NCBI RefSeq assembly: GCF_027579695.1
Contig: NC_083570.1
Location: 4,743,001 to 4,807,000, forward strand
Length of the DNA: 64,000 bases
Source: Neoarius graeffei
Lineage: Eukaryota > Chordata > Actinopteri > Siluriformes > Ariidae
Direction: 5' to 3'
In this document: positions 32,775 to 43,863 of the stretch, piece after piece
Layout of the letters: each line of letters starts with the position of its first letter
Position numbering within the stretch: the stretch's first letter is position 1
Translations under genes and position numbers: made by a program
The notes under the pieces: model-generated
Databases searched by the model: none
Told to the model about the DNA's origin: nothing
Seen by the model: only the letters and a program-made list of their open reading frames with translations

Positions 32775-34185
32775 CTAAAATAGAGAAAAACAAACTGAAC
32801 AATGTGAACATGAATATCCGCGCTGGGGGCGTGGTCACAAAAACAGCAGTTCGGTTGCAGTGAAAACTTTTCTCTGTAGAACCCTGTCACTACCCCCTCC
32901 CCGGGCTCAAGAACACAACAAAAGGGCAATAATATAACAACCAATCAGAATCCAGATACAACAACCAATCAGAATTCAGATACAGTACATCCTGTTTCCA
33001 AGTAAAATTGTAACCTGTCAAAGTTCTCGAGCCCTCGTGCTGTTTTACCGTTAGATCAATCACATATCAGCTTAAACTAGCATTCTAAAACTAGTTAAAG
33101 ATCCCACAGAAGAGAGCCGACTCCCCCTGCCAGCCTCATGGAACGCAGTGGCAATACGTTGTTACTTTGCACTTTCTGTTGATCTGGGTACTAATCTTTG
33201 AGAAACTGGATTGGCAGAATGTTGCCTGTGAAGAAAAGAATGTCTTTTTATTACCCTGTGCCAAGTTAATATTCACTTCAGTGCAATTTTTAAGAGCCAT
33301 AAATTGTATTTTATTTATTGTTTTTGTTGTGAGTGGTTTTGTTTGATTGTTGTTTTATTTCTTTAGCTTATTTATTTAGATTTATTTTTTATATTCTAGT
33401 GTTGAATTGAATAAGTTGACTTAATTAAAAAGTTTACTGTTCTATGAAAGGGTGTATTTGCATGATCATTATTTTACTAGTGGCATAAAATGGTCTTGAA
33501 AAGACATCAACAATAATATCGTTTATCGCAATAATTTCTGAGATAATACATCATCCAATAAAATTCATCATCGTAACAGGCCTAGAAGTGTGTGTGTTAG
33601 ATGTACATTTCAGAAACTCTTCTCTGTTCTGTGGTTCTGGTCCTGAAATGATCTGAACTGCTGCAGCTGTGGAGAGAAAAATAGAAACATGAGTTTGTGT
33701 AAAAGATGGAAAGAGTTTAAAGTGATCCAGTCAGTTTATTCATTTTAAATCAGTGTTTTAGTTCAAAGTGTCGGGTGAATAAAGTGTCTGCAGAAAAGAA
33801 AGCAGGAGCATCGCTAAGAAATAACACATCACTGTGTTTCTCCAGCAGGAACAGCTCCTCTTACCATGTGGAGGGATTTTGTTGAATTCCTCCTCACAGA
33901 ATTCCTCGAGTCTCTTTTTCAGATCTTCAGTCTTCTTCAATTTCTCCACCACTTCAGCCAGCATGTTGTTTCTGCGTAGAACAGGCCTTGTCGTGAAAGT
34001 GTCTCTGCACTGAGGACAGCTGTAGACGCCCTTCTGATCCTCCTGATCCCAGCAGCCATTAATACACGCCTTACAGAAACTGTGACCACAGGAGATAGCC
34101 ACCGGATCCTTCAGGAGATCAGACACACTGGACACATGAACTGGTCCACAGAAAGCTGATCTACTGAAATACTGGCCTCGGCCAT
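32245..34185 (-). pseudogene. finTRIM pseudogene, inverted paralogue
   Basis: Coding pieces on the minus strand: 34185-33865 (start MAEASISV, RING; a one-base loss at the Cys-Leu-Asp site shifts the frame, and then exon 1 is joined directly to the exon 4 sequence DLKKRLEEFCEEEFNKIPPH), 33666-33607 (exon 5, 60 bases, splice sites intact) and 32774-32245 (B30.2 exon, 530 bases, fully open). B-boxes, exons 2-3 and intron 1 are gone. It shares 5' and 3' flanks with the intact gene, so the whole locus was duplicated in inverted orientation. A V-SINE sits in the 5' UTR. Confidence 0.88.
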
Positions 34186-34228
34186 TTTCCTGAACTCACA
34201 CCAAAAGAAAGAGAGAGAGATCAGTTTT

Positions 34229-34592
34229 CTCATCCCATCATCTCTAGCCGCCTTATCCTTCTACAGGGTCACAGGCAAGCTGGAGCCTATCCCAGCTGAC
34301 TACGGGCGAAAGGCGGGGTACACCCTGGACAAGTCGCCAGGTCATCACAGGGCTGACACATAGACACAGACAACCATTCACACTCACACCTACGGTCAAT
34401 TTAGAGTCACCAGTTAACCTAACCTGCATGTCTTTGGACTGTGGGGGAAACCGGAGCACCCGGAGGAAACCCACGCGGACACGGGGAGAACATGCAAACT
34501 CCACACAGAAAGGCCCTCGCCGGCCATGGGGCTCAAACCCGGACCTTCTTGCTGTGAGGCGACAGCGCTAACCACTACACCACCATGCCGCC
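34229..34592 (-). repeat. V-SINE in the 5' UTR of the finTRIM pseudogene
   Basis: Full SINE with head at the right (GGCGGCATGGTGGTGTAGTGG on minus) and tail at the left. A 12-bp duplication GAGATCAGTTTT flanks it (34217-34228 and 34593-34604). It lies only about 45 bases before the ATG. The intact gene has no SINE here. Confidence 0.95.
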
Positions 34593-34864
34593 GAGATCAG
34601 TTTTGTTTTCTCTGAAATGACGAGTCACTTCCTGGTCCTGTGTGTGAAAGAGAGAGAGCTCGGAAGAGGGGGAGCACAAACACAGAGAGGTCATGAACAC
34701 TCCTCTATTAACCATTTCATCTCCTTTCAGTGCAGAAATATAACCCATGTAGCCACACTGATTAGGATTAATTTCATGACATTTTATGAAAGTTGATTCA
34801 GTGGACTCCACTAAAATGTCCAAAAAAAAAACCATTGGAAAAAAAAAAAAAACATCATTCAGAA

Positions 34865-36299
34865 CAGTGGCGGCTGCTGGTTTTTAAAACGGGGAAGCCC
34901 ATTTTACGCTTTCATCGTAAAACCTGTAGGCTGGATATCAAAGCATAGAAAGGTGTACCCCATTAGCATAGTGAACTAGACAACCCTACCCAGTGGCAGA
35001 AAATATTTTTGCTTGTACATTTCATGTTATAGTCTGGCTTGCCAGGCTAGTGCCTCATATCCTTAATCAAAAATATCAAACATCCAAAAATCACTGGCTA
35101 TTCAACAAAGAGCCTTGAACATCATACCCTGATATGCAACACAGAGTCTTTAACACAACACCCAGCTGTGCAACACATCCTTGAACATCTTCTGCAACAC
35201 AGTCTGGAAATTCATAACCAGGTAGGCTATGCAACACACAGAACCTTGAATATTATACCCAGGTATAACCTATAACACAGAGCCCACCATTCTCTTAACA
35301 TTACTGAATATACACACTTCAGATTCATGAACATTATATGATGCACACTATTTATACACAAATTCTGCCCTCCGCTCCTTTTCCAGAAAATGGTCTGTGA
35401 CCCTGTCATACCAGCTGGTTGTGCTTTCCAGAGACTTCACCAATTTCTGTTAGCAGCTAGCACTGCAGATCCCAATAAGGCTCAAGCTAGCCTACAACCA
35501 GATTGAACTACAAATGAAATAAACGAGTGAATTCACGAATGATCAAACTGATAGAATGGATGAAAGTTAACGGAGCACAACGAGTAATATTTACATTTAT
35601 TTACAGAGTAATGTACAGAGACATCAATGAGAAGAAACGCTTATATGAAAAGAAATTCGGACAGCACTTTGGCACACGACTACACTTTCTCGACATCCGC
35701 TAGGGACTGATCATGCTTCCGTGTTCCTCGCCGACGCCGAAGTACAGAGCCCGCCCTGCTCATGTCTTTCAAACACTACCTCCAATAATCCTTCATCAGC
35801 CCGGCTTCTTGCCCCTCCCACTGTCTCGTTAGTCCCAGAGAAGCCCGGCTTCCCTGGAAGTGACGATTTTGTCCATTTTAACCAATAACAACTAGCCGAA
35901 ATTGGCTGTTCAGAGCCGTCTCGTAGACTGCAACGGATACCCGGCTGCCAGCCATAAAGCCCATTGAAATAAGAAAGGTTACAGACAGTGTTGCCAGATT
36001 GGGCGGTTTTAAGTGCATTTTGGAGGGTTTTGAACATATTTTGGCTGGAAAACGTCAGCAGTATCTGGCAACGCTGGTTACAGCCTGGCAGCAAAGGTGA
36101 TTCTCGTAGCGTACTGCAAGTTCGTCAGACATCACTCAAATAAGTTACAGGATAGTTATGAACGTAAATACAATCTTGGGCATATATTATGTTATGCAAG
36201 TTATTGTTTTAATGACAATTCAACGTCATAGATGCCGCAGTTTGGGGAGAGAATTTTAGGGGAAGCTCGGCTTCCCTTGTCTCTGAGAAATCGCCCCTG
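34865..36299. mobile_element. hAT element (family B), second copy
   Basis: Ends CAGTGGCGGCTGCTGG and ...TCGCCCCTG, with an exact 8-bp duplication ATTCAGAA (34857-34864 and 36300-36307). It is inverted relative to 16410-18353. It contains a 91-bp MITE at 35986-36076 whose empty site is seen in the other copy. Confidence 0.92.
35986..36076. mobile_element. 91-bp hAT A-derived MITE nested in hAT B
   Basis: CAGTGTTGCCAGATTGGG ... CAGCAGTATCTGGCAACGCTG: only the two ends of the hAT A family joined. The 8-bp duplication is GTTACAGA/GTTACAGC. The other hAT B copy shows the unfilled site near 16638 (GGCTGTAACC). Confidence 0.93.
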
Positions 36300-36307
36300 A
36301 TTCAGAA

Positions 36308-36649
36308 AAATCTGGAAGTCCAACTCTCTTCATCTAAAGGGTTTGAACACAAACACAATCCATCTCTTTTGTTTTCTCCATCACAACACACTTCCGACCT
36401 TCACTAATTCACACATTCCCTCCTCTTTCTTGTCGAATTCAGGAAGAAACTTTCTGTCCAGGAAATGCAGAAGAGAACATCGCAATATTAATGACTCAGC
36501 AGCCAGAAAGATAAAGGTTTACATGATAAAAAGATGTTTTATTGATCATTTAAACAAGTTACAGGAAACTTGTTTTCCTTTTTTAACTGTATATTTTGTG
36601 TATAATTGTATACAACTGTGTTCAGTACAGTTGGCAGAGACATGTTTAT
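36308..36649. other. Non-coding stretch
   Basis: A 114-codon frame at 36343-36687 resembles no known protein. I see no repeat ends here. Confidence 0.4.
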
Positions 36650-37300
36650 CGCTGTCAGTCATCTGCTTTGGTTCATTATCCTTCTGAAAAATCCACTTCT
36701 GTTGGTTGAATCATTTCTCTGCAGATTTCTGAAAGTTCATGACGCCGTTATTGAACACAAGCTCACCAACAGCGCTGTAGGAGAAACAGCCCCAGCCTCC
36801 TCCGTGCTTTATAGTACCCTAGTACAGTTTGACTGGAATTCTTCTCCTGGCTTTCTCCACACAAACACTCGACCACCACATCCATCCAAGTTCAGTTTGG
36901 ATTCATCTGAAAATAAGATGTTTCTCCAGAAGCTGCTGTGTTTCTTTTGCAGATGTCACCTTTATTTTCTTCTTCTTGAGGCTGATGAATGGTTTCTGCT
37001 GCGTTACTCTTCCTCTGTCCCCATGCTCCATGGTCCTGATTTGAATCGTATCTCATCTAGTTGTATCTGCTAATTCTCATCGAGATCAAGACTTGCTGCA
37101 GTTTCTCGGCTGTTTTTCTTCATTTTAATCACAATTTTGCTGCCCAAATCAGCTGGTGGTATTTCTGGGGCTGCCTGTACGTTGTCCGTTTTCATTCACA
37201 AATCATCCTTCTTTTATCAAGTTTTGCTGATCAGGTGACTGGAGCGGCTTCTTTCTGCAGCCATGTTATGACTAAAGAGTGGCCTTCTTTATTCATTTAA
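36650..37300 (-). mobile_element. Tc1-like transposase relic
   Basis: The minus strand reads WRNILFSDESKLNL (first catalytic Asp region of Tc1/mariner) followed by GRVFVWRKPGEEF, typical of Tc1 transposases, between about 36950 and 36840. Upstream sequence near 37000-37050 reads like the preceding transposase segment. Frames are broken and the ends are not visible. Confidence 0.7.
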
Positions 37301-37466
37301 AGCGGATGTGTATGTAGTCGATTCCCTTCAGGTTCATACAGGTATCTCGAGCAGAGTACCCACATGGTGGAGCATCACATTAACTATGGAGTCACTAGAA
37401 TGACGAGAATAATATTAAAAGACCAAATACTTTTAAAAAAAGATGTAACCATGACCAGTGTATCCA

Positions 37467-37516
37467 CAACCCCAAATCAGAAACCGTTGGGACAGTAAAG
37501 CGTTTACCACTTTATA
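37467..37516. repeat. Left part of a common fish repeat (CCCCAAATCAGAAA...)
   Basis: CAACCCCAAATCAGAAACCG TTGGGACAG is the start of a common fish dispersed repeat. Its other part resumes at 40454 after the inserted element and ends near 40600 (CTGTCCCAAA). Confidence 0.6.
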
Positions 37517-38496
37517 CAGGGATGAGAATGAAAAATATTTAAAAAGTCTGAAAACACCGGGGCGGGGCCCATGGCCCAGGGGGCGGGGCCTAGGGGTTCC
37601 AGGGGTTAATGATTTTTGACTTTTTTTTTTTATACCCCAAAACCATTAATTTTATCAGCAAAAAGTTGCAATTTGTTTGGAAATAAATTCCCCTTCTTGG
37701 TGGACTACCAGGTGAAAATGATTAATATGGTACAAGAGACTTGTTTTTAATCAATTCACATTTGAGGATTTCAAAAAAATCAATCAATGCACCTTTTAAT
37801 ATAAACAAGCTCTACAGTATTATATTTCTGCATTTTTACTATTCATGTCTTTGAATACTCTAATCCTTTACAATGAAGTGCAAACCAGAAAAAAGTTCTA
37901 TCAATCATATTCTCTGAAGCCTTCTTCTGATGTTATCATGGTAGCAGGAGGTCTTGCATTTTAAGCAGGCAACATTCAACATCACTTATCACTTCCCTTT
38001 CAACTGCTGTGTGTACCAACTACTAGGATTTATCTGGACAGGATGTTGCGTAATGTAATACAGATACCATATGGTCAATTTGAAGATCAAGATGGTGATT
38101 TTGAATTAAAGAACAGGCATGTACAATGGGCATTACATATTGGAAATGTTTTAAAATCAAAAACTATAAGTTCATCTCGGCCTAAAAAAATTGGGCAGAC
38201 GCTCCCGCACGGCACATCCCAGCAATTCCGTCCCCCTATGAAATGAGCAACAAGTAGGAGAGTTATACACGGTATCATACCTAAAATTTTATCAGAAATA
38301 TAGATATAATACTATGATTCTCCCCAACATGCTACATTAGACAAGCTAACCTCATTTATGAAAAGATACACACATATATGACATGTATTTGATATATATG
38401 ATGTATATTCATACATTGTTACTTTACGGAAATCTTCAATAAGTTTGGTCTTTTCATGCCAGCCTGTTGTAGACCTAAATATAATGCACATGAAAT

Positions 38497-39770
38497 CAAG
38501 GGTCGACCGGGGCCGATATTTGCGTTTAAATGTATCGGCATCGGCCGATTCGCATGTGGTTTGGCCGATCCGCTCACCGCGCGCGTCATTTACAGACCGG
38601 CATCCAAGCCTTGGATTCCAAGGCCAGCTCTGTGTTGCCAGAAGACCCGCGATGCACGCTGTCGCGTCACCCCTCCCCCTCTGATAGTGAAGTGCACAGC
38701 CCCGAAAGCTACAGCCACGGTAAGTTTTAAACTTTCAGAGCCTCTAATGCTTTTACAATATTGTTTGAAACCACCAAATTTTATGTTCTCTTTATTACAT
38801 GTGCCTGGAAGTTTATTAAGTTATTGAGTGGGTCGGAAAAAAACGGAAATCTGACATGTGCGCATTTAATGCTCTACCCGCCAAAGTTGCCGAATTGTGA
38901 CAGCTCGTGGTATTGAAAAAAGTAAGCCATCACGTTGAACAGAGTGAAAAATCTTGCTTAAACCCCTTTCCACTGGGTGGCAGACACGTTGAACTTCAGG
39001 CCTTTCTTAGAATTAGGACACCTCTTTGTACTTATTCGTCGACTATTCCCCTCCCAGGGCCGCATAGATGGCTCTGTTCCCTCCTTTAAGACTACACGCG
39101 GAAGTGGTGTCGCCCCGTCATTATTGGAACATAGAGCAGAACCGATGTATTGAGATTGTGCAAACAATTACACAGAATAAACACCCAAATACACTCCATA
39201 AGTAACTTGCCATGTTAGCTTGTGTAATAACGGTATACTGTTCCCTCAAGGTGCGTAGGAATTTGTAATATCCCCCCGTCGTGTGTAGGGATTTATAAAT
39301 AATATCCCTCGTCATTTTGACAGTTTAATATGTATTAATTTTTAAGTGAATATAATACTGTATTAAGCAGACACTTGAACAATTAGTTGCTCAATGTGCT
39401 TCAGACATAATGTTTATTTTCCTATTATTCATGTTATGGTGTGATGAAAGGGTAAAGTATAATATATAATTTTTTAAAAAATTTTTTATAGTATAGAATT
39501 AAAAAAAATTGATACTGATTGGTACATATATATTTTTTCTCCATACAGATGGCAGATCTGGTTTTTATTTTATTTGTTGCTGTTAAATAAATGTTCATTT
39601 GTAACTTGAGACCTGGAATATTTGTCATTTTTTAAAACATTTTTTACCCATATTGGTCCAAAATATCAGCTTAAGAAAATCGGCAGTCCATATCGGCCAT
39701 CGGCCAATGGTGATGGGAAAAAATCGGTATCGGCATCGGCCATTAAAAAACCCGTATCGGTCGACCCTTG
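38497..39770. mobile_element. hAT-like element (family D) nested
   Basis: Ends CAAGGGTCGACCGG and ...GGTCGACCCTTG with an exact 8-bp duplication CATGAAAT (38489-38496 and 39771-39778). Subterminal sequence carries many CGGC/ATCGGC repeats at both ends. No transposase frame. Confidence 0.92.
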
Positions 39771-40149
39771 CATGAAATGACACTCCTCACCTCAACATGT
39801 CCTTTACAATCATTTAAGCCACCATGGGCAATGCTGAAATCACTGCTGCAAACAGTACATCGCGCGAAACTGTCATTATTGTTGACCCTTATTAGACAGG
39901 GAGATTGTTAGACAGGGAGATTGTGTGTAATCTGAGGTGAAGTGGGTTTTGTGCTTTAGTTTTTTGGGGCGCACGCTCTCTCTCTCTGCCATGACGATCC
40001 TGTAGGCTGCACTGACTCAACTGAAAACTTCGGTCCTCGAGAAAAGGGATAAAAGCCCACCCACACTGAAAGCTGTTTGGGTTACTCAGCAAAATAAGCC
40101 AATCAGGATGCTCTTTGTCTGGCATGCACTACATGAACAGGCACACAGG

Positions 40150-40241
40150 CACTGTTGCCACATTGGGCGGTTTTAAGTGCATTTTGGCGGGTTTTGAACA
40201 TATTTTGGGATGGAAAACGTCAGCAGTATCTGGCAACACTG
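40150..40241. mobile_element. 92-bp hAT A-derived MITE
   Basis: CACTGTTGCCACATTGGG ... GTATCTGGCAACACTG, nearly the same as 35986-36076. Flanks CACACAGG and CACACAGT form a 7-of-8 target duplication. Confidence 0.88.
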
Positions 40242-40453
40242 CACACAGTCCCCCTCGCGCGCGCACATTCTAAGATGCGTGATGCAGACCTTAATGTTGC
40301 ACACACACGCTCTTGCTCGCTTCTATCAATATGCAGGAGACTCCCGAAAGTTCCGGGGAAAATTTCTCAACCCATCGATCTCAGAAACGATCATTTTGGT
40401 CTGAAAAAGTCGGAAATCCGCCGATCGGCGGAAAATTCTCATCCCTGTTTATA

Positions 40454-40713
40454 ATGTTGCCATTCGAGGACAAACTGGGCCTTTCCTGGATCCTGATTTT
40501 TACCGAATCATGACTACAATCACCTGTTGACATCCCCCGTTTCAAATCACATCATTATTGAATTGTTTTACCTCATTATTAGCCCTAAACTGGCCCTGTC
40601 CCAAAGTGAGATTCGAAGGGTTTCAGGTCATTTATTTTCTTTTCCCATTTTGTCCTTTCTTTCTGTCCATGAAGTGCATGCGGTTAAATCACATTTTAAA
40701 ATCAGAACTCGAG
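40454..40713. other. Non-coding stretch, right part of a dispersed repeat
   Basis: Continuation of the repeat interrupted at 37517; nothing coding. Confidence 0.4.
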
Positions 40714-40987
40714 ATAGAATTGAAAATTAAATTAGACTTACCTACAAGTTGAAGTTCGATGATAATTCTACCAAATCCGCAGTGGTACTGAGGGTTAACA
40801 TGAGATGCACATGCGCGCCGCTGAGAGTCAGACTTCAAAGGTTGTGGACATAATAGTTAGGAATAAATAGGGTTGGGTGAATTATGGGAGGGCATGTTAA
40901 CCCTCAGTACCACTGCGGATTTGGTAGAATTATCATCGAACTTCAACTTACAGGTAAGTCTCGTTTAATTTTCAATTCTACCAAATC
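40714..40987. repeat. Large inverted repeat at the 3' end of the DIRS-type element
   Basis: The left arm (40714-40801, from GATAGAATTGAAAATT to GGTTAACAT) is the near-perfect reverse complement of the right arm (40898-40987), with a ~96-base loop. The arm includes ACCAAATCCGCAGTGGTACT, a diverged relative of the DIRS terminal repeat, and the loop has TGCACATGCGCGCCGCTGAG resembling the other DIRS end. It may be an internal complementary region or a small related element. Confidence 0.85.
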
Positions 40988-41065
40988 GCAGTGACGTACT
41001 TCCGGTTAACATTAGATTTTAAAGCACAATTATGGACACAACCATCCTTGCAAGTAAACAATTTT

Positions 41066-41731
41066 TTATTCCAGGACAGCATTTTGGAAAGCACCATTCG
41101 TTACAACAGGTTTGTCATAGAATTTGCGGAAAGCTGACTCTGCAGACCAGCCTACATGTTTCAAAATAGTATCTACTGGAACCGTCTGACTAGCTTTACT
41201 TACGCTAGCGGAACGAGTGCTGTGCGCCTTAAAGTTAGCAGTGTTTATGCCACTTAAGTCAAGAAGTGTTTTAATCCATCGATCTACTGTGCTGGTTCCA
41301 ACTGGTGAAAAAGGCTTAACATACGAAAGCAACAGTTTTGTGTGTCCAGGCTGACGATGTAACAAAGTTCGCTGAAGATAATGTTCTAGTGTCGTATAAA
41401 CACACAATTCCTGTTCCTGGTATTTTATTACGTAGAAGGAATCAAACGTATTTCCTGGTCTACTCTGCTTCATGTGCTCCGTTAGTTGGAGTAAATAATA
41501 ATTCTGTGTTTTCTTCATGCATTCAATATCCAAATTAACTAAAGTTTGACATCTCCGTCCTGAGGTAAGGGCAAGAAGGCCCACTAACTTTAACACAAGT
41601 TCTTTTAATGAAAGCTTGTCCAAAGGGTATAATAACTTCATATAATCTAACACAATGTCAACATCCCATGTTTCAGGAGTACCTGGGTAAAGGTTTTCGA
41701 CAATTGAAAACACCCCTGAAATAATGAACAA
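41066..41731 (-). mobile_element. DIRS tyrosine recombinase region
   Basis: The C-terminal catalytic domain of a tyrosine recombinase: ALTSGRRCQTL (first catalytic Arg), AHSTRSASVSKA (His-x-x-Arg) and ILKHVGWS (His/Trp), with a Phe-Tyr-Asp ending in place of the usual Tyr context. This enzyme joins the cDNA circle to the genome without a target duplication. The N-terminal core-binding part lies in the preceding frame. Confidence 0.85.
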
Positions 41732-41822
41732 TAAATGGATGATTGGCCACAGTATAACGAGCTCCAGATAAGGGTGTGCCCATTAAATAATTAGATAAAG
41801 CTGAACGCGCTGTGTTCATAGT

Positions 41823-43859
41823 CTAATAGGCTAAGACCTTCTTGTACCAATCGTGGAGAAACTCGAGCACATCATTCACAGTGGGCTGCATGGAATCCAC
41901 TTTCCTTTGTAAACAAAACTGGGTCCATTTGTGCAGGTAGACGTTATATTGATTCTGTGTTCCATCTCGCCAGGCACATAGGAGGACCTCGATAATTTCT
42001 GAAGATGGAGTTTGGGACTCAGTGGATGGACCTTGCCGTGCAGTGGGTTTGAGAGGATTCCTTTGGTCACTCGGACAACTCGAGGATGATCGATCAACAG
42101 CCTTAGTAAATTGGTGAACCATGCTTGCGTTTTCCACATTGGGACAACAATGATCAAGGTGGCTTGCTCTAGGGTGACCTTCTGAAGGCACCTGCCAATT
42201 AGCAAATTCTCCCCAATTTAACGAGAAAGCATCTATACATGTTGAGTGCGGGTCAGGCTTCCATGACACATAGGACTTAACCTTGTGGTTCAGTCTACTT
42301 GCAAACAAGTCAATATCAGGAACACCAAAACAGTGCGTAAGCTTCCTGAATATATTAGGACTCAGTTCCCATTCCACCTCAGGGTTCAACTGGCGTGATA
42401 AATGATCTGCAGTGGTATTTTGAATTCCAGCTACATGCGCTGCGGACAACCAGTTCTCACGTTCTACCGCCCATGACCAAATATCTTTTGCAATGGTGTC
42501 ACAAGCTGGAACCCTACAACCTCCCATGGCATTAATGTAGGTCACTGTCATGGTATTGTCTGAAGTGATATGGATGTGTTGATTTCGAGTTTGATCAAGA
42601 AGAGCTCTTAAGCCCAATTTGACAGCCAATAATTCTAAAACACTGATATGGTAAGAAGCCTCCTCAGGCGACCACAAACCCTGAGTAGAACAACTGCCCG
42701 AAGTAGCACCCCATCCCCTTCCAGAAGCATCTGTGTTAAGGACAACCTCCGGCACCCCATGGTCAATGATTCGAGAACTGTGAGGGATGGAGCATATCCA
42801 CCAGTTCAACTCTACTCGGCTTTCTTTCAATAAGGACATGCAGTCATCAAAACTGCCCAAAGCTCTACGTAGGGCAATGTCTTTATCTCGCTCTAAGGAT
42901 CTATAATGTAGCGGTCCCAACTCAACCCCAGGGAATGTGGAAACAAGAGTTCCAATAAGCGAAGCTACCTCGCAAATGGTGAAAAGTTTGTCCCGTAGAA
43001 AATTCTGGCACAAACTCACAATTTTGGATGCTTTTGTCTCTGGAAGTGTGACTCTCATAAGGGCAGAATCTAAAACGAATCCCAGAAACGCCAAAGACTG
43101 ACAGGGATGAAAAACAGACTTGGTGGGATGTACAACAAAACCAAGCTTGGTGAATAACTGGGCCGCATGCAAGGTGGCTTCTTGACATAGAGCAAGTGTA
43201 TCTGCAGTATAAAATGAATCATCGATATATCCCAGACACGAGTGTCCAAACTGGGATCGCAAGGTGGCAAATACCAGTTTCAAAATCTTGGTAAATATTC
43301 GAGGGCTGCTGGATAAACCCATGGGCAGTGCCGTATATTGGAACAATCTACCCCTCCAGACAAACTTGAGGTACTTCCTAAACTGGGGCTCGATGGGGAC
43401 TGAATAGTAAGCATCGCGTAAATCTATAGATGACATGTAGCATCCTTGTTTCATTAATTTGATAGCTGATTCAACAGTATCCATTTTAAACTTGTGGTAG
43501 GTAACTGCGTCATTCAGAGATTGAAGGTTGAATATAACCCTGAATGTTCCTGGTTCTTTTTTGGGGGTAACAAAAATGGGTGAAATAACTTCTGGTTCTG
43601 GGACTGCAGGCTCCATAATATGCTTGTTCAAAAATGTCTCCATTTCATTGCCAATGGCCTCTTGTTGAGCTGGGGAGAATTTATGCTCATAGTTAGTGAC
43701 ATTTTGGATACAGGAGGGATCATAGTCAAATTCAATGGGACAGTTGCTTACACATTGCAAAATGTAAGGATCCGTAGTGATCCTTCTCCATTCCTTCAAA
43801 TAACGGCTTATTTGCACAGCTATAAAAGGCTGTCGTGACCTGAGTAGTATATTTATCAA
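41823..43859 (-). mobile_element. DIRS reverse transcriptase-RNase H region
   Basis: A 678-codon frame. RT motifs SSIDLRDAYYSVPI, LPMGLSSSPRIFTK and CLGYIDDSFY (catalytic Asp-Asp); RNase H with LNTDASGRGWG and ITSDNTMTV; then the DLFAS...YVSWKPDP block typical of DIRS/Ngaro elements. The last ~60 residues look like the recombinase N-terminal core-binding domain. Confidence 0.88.
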
Positions 43860-43863
43860 GTTA

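Larger units (their letters stand above)
37517..40447. mobile_element. Terminal-inverted-repeat DNA element, non-autonomous, with nested insertions
   Basis: Termini CAGGGATGAGAAT and ATTCTCATCCCTG are inverse complements; TTTATA is repeated at both edges (37511-37516 and 40448-40453). It holds hAT D (38497-39770) and a hAT A MITE (40150-40241). No transposase is recognised; a 67-codon frame at 38043-38246 has no known domain. Probably hAT-like, but the duplication appears to be 6 bp, so the superfamily is unsure. Confidence 0.75.

Noticed and set aside
38530-38730. Overlapping open frames in the GC-rich part of hAT D.
   Set aside because: Three overlapping frames arise from the low-complexity CGGC-rich end; none has transposase motifs.
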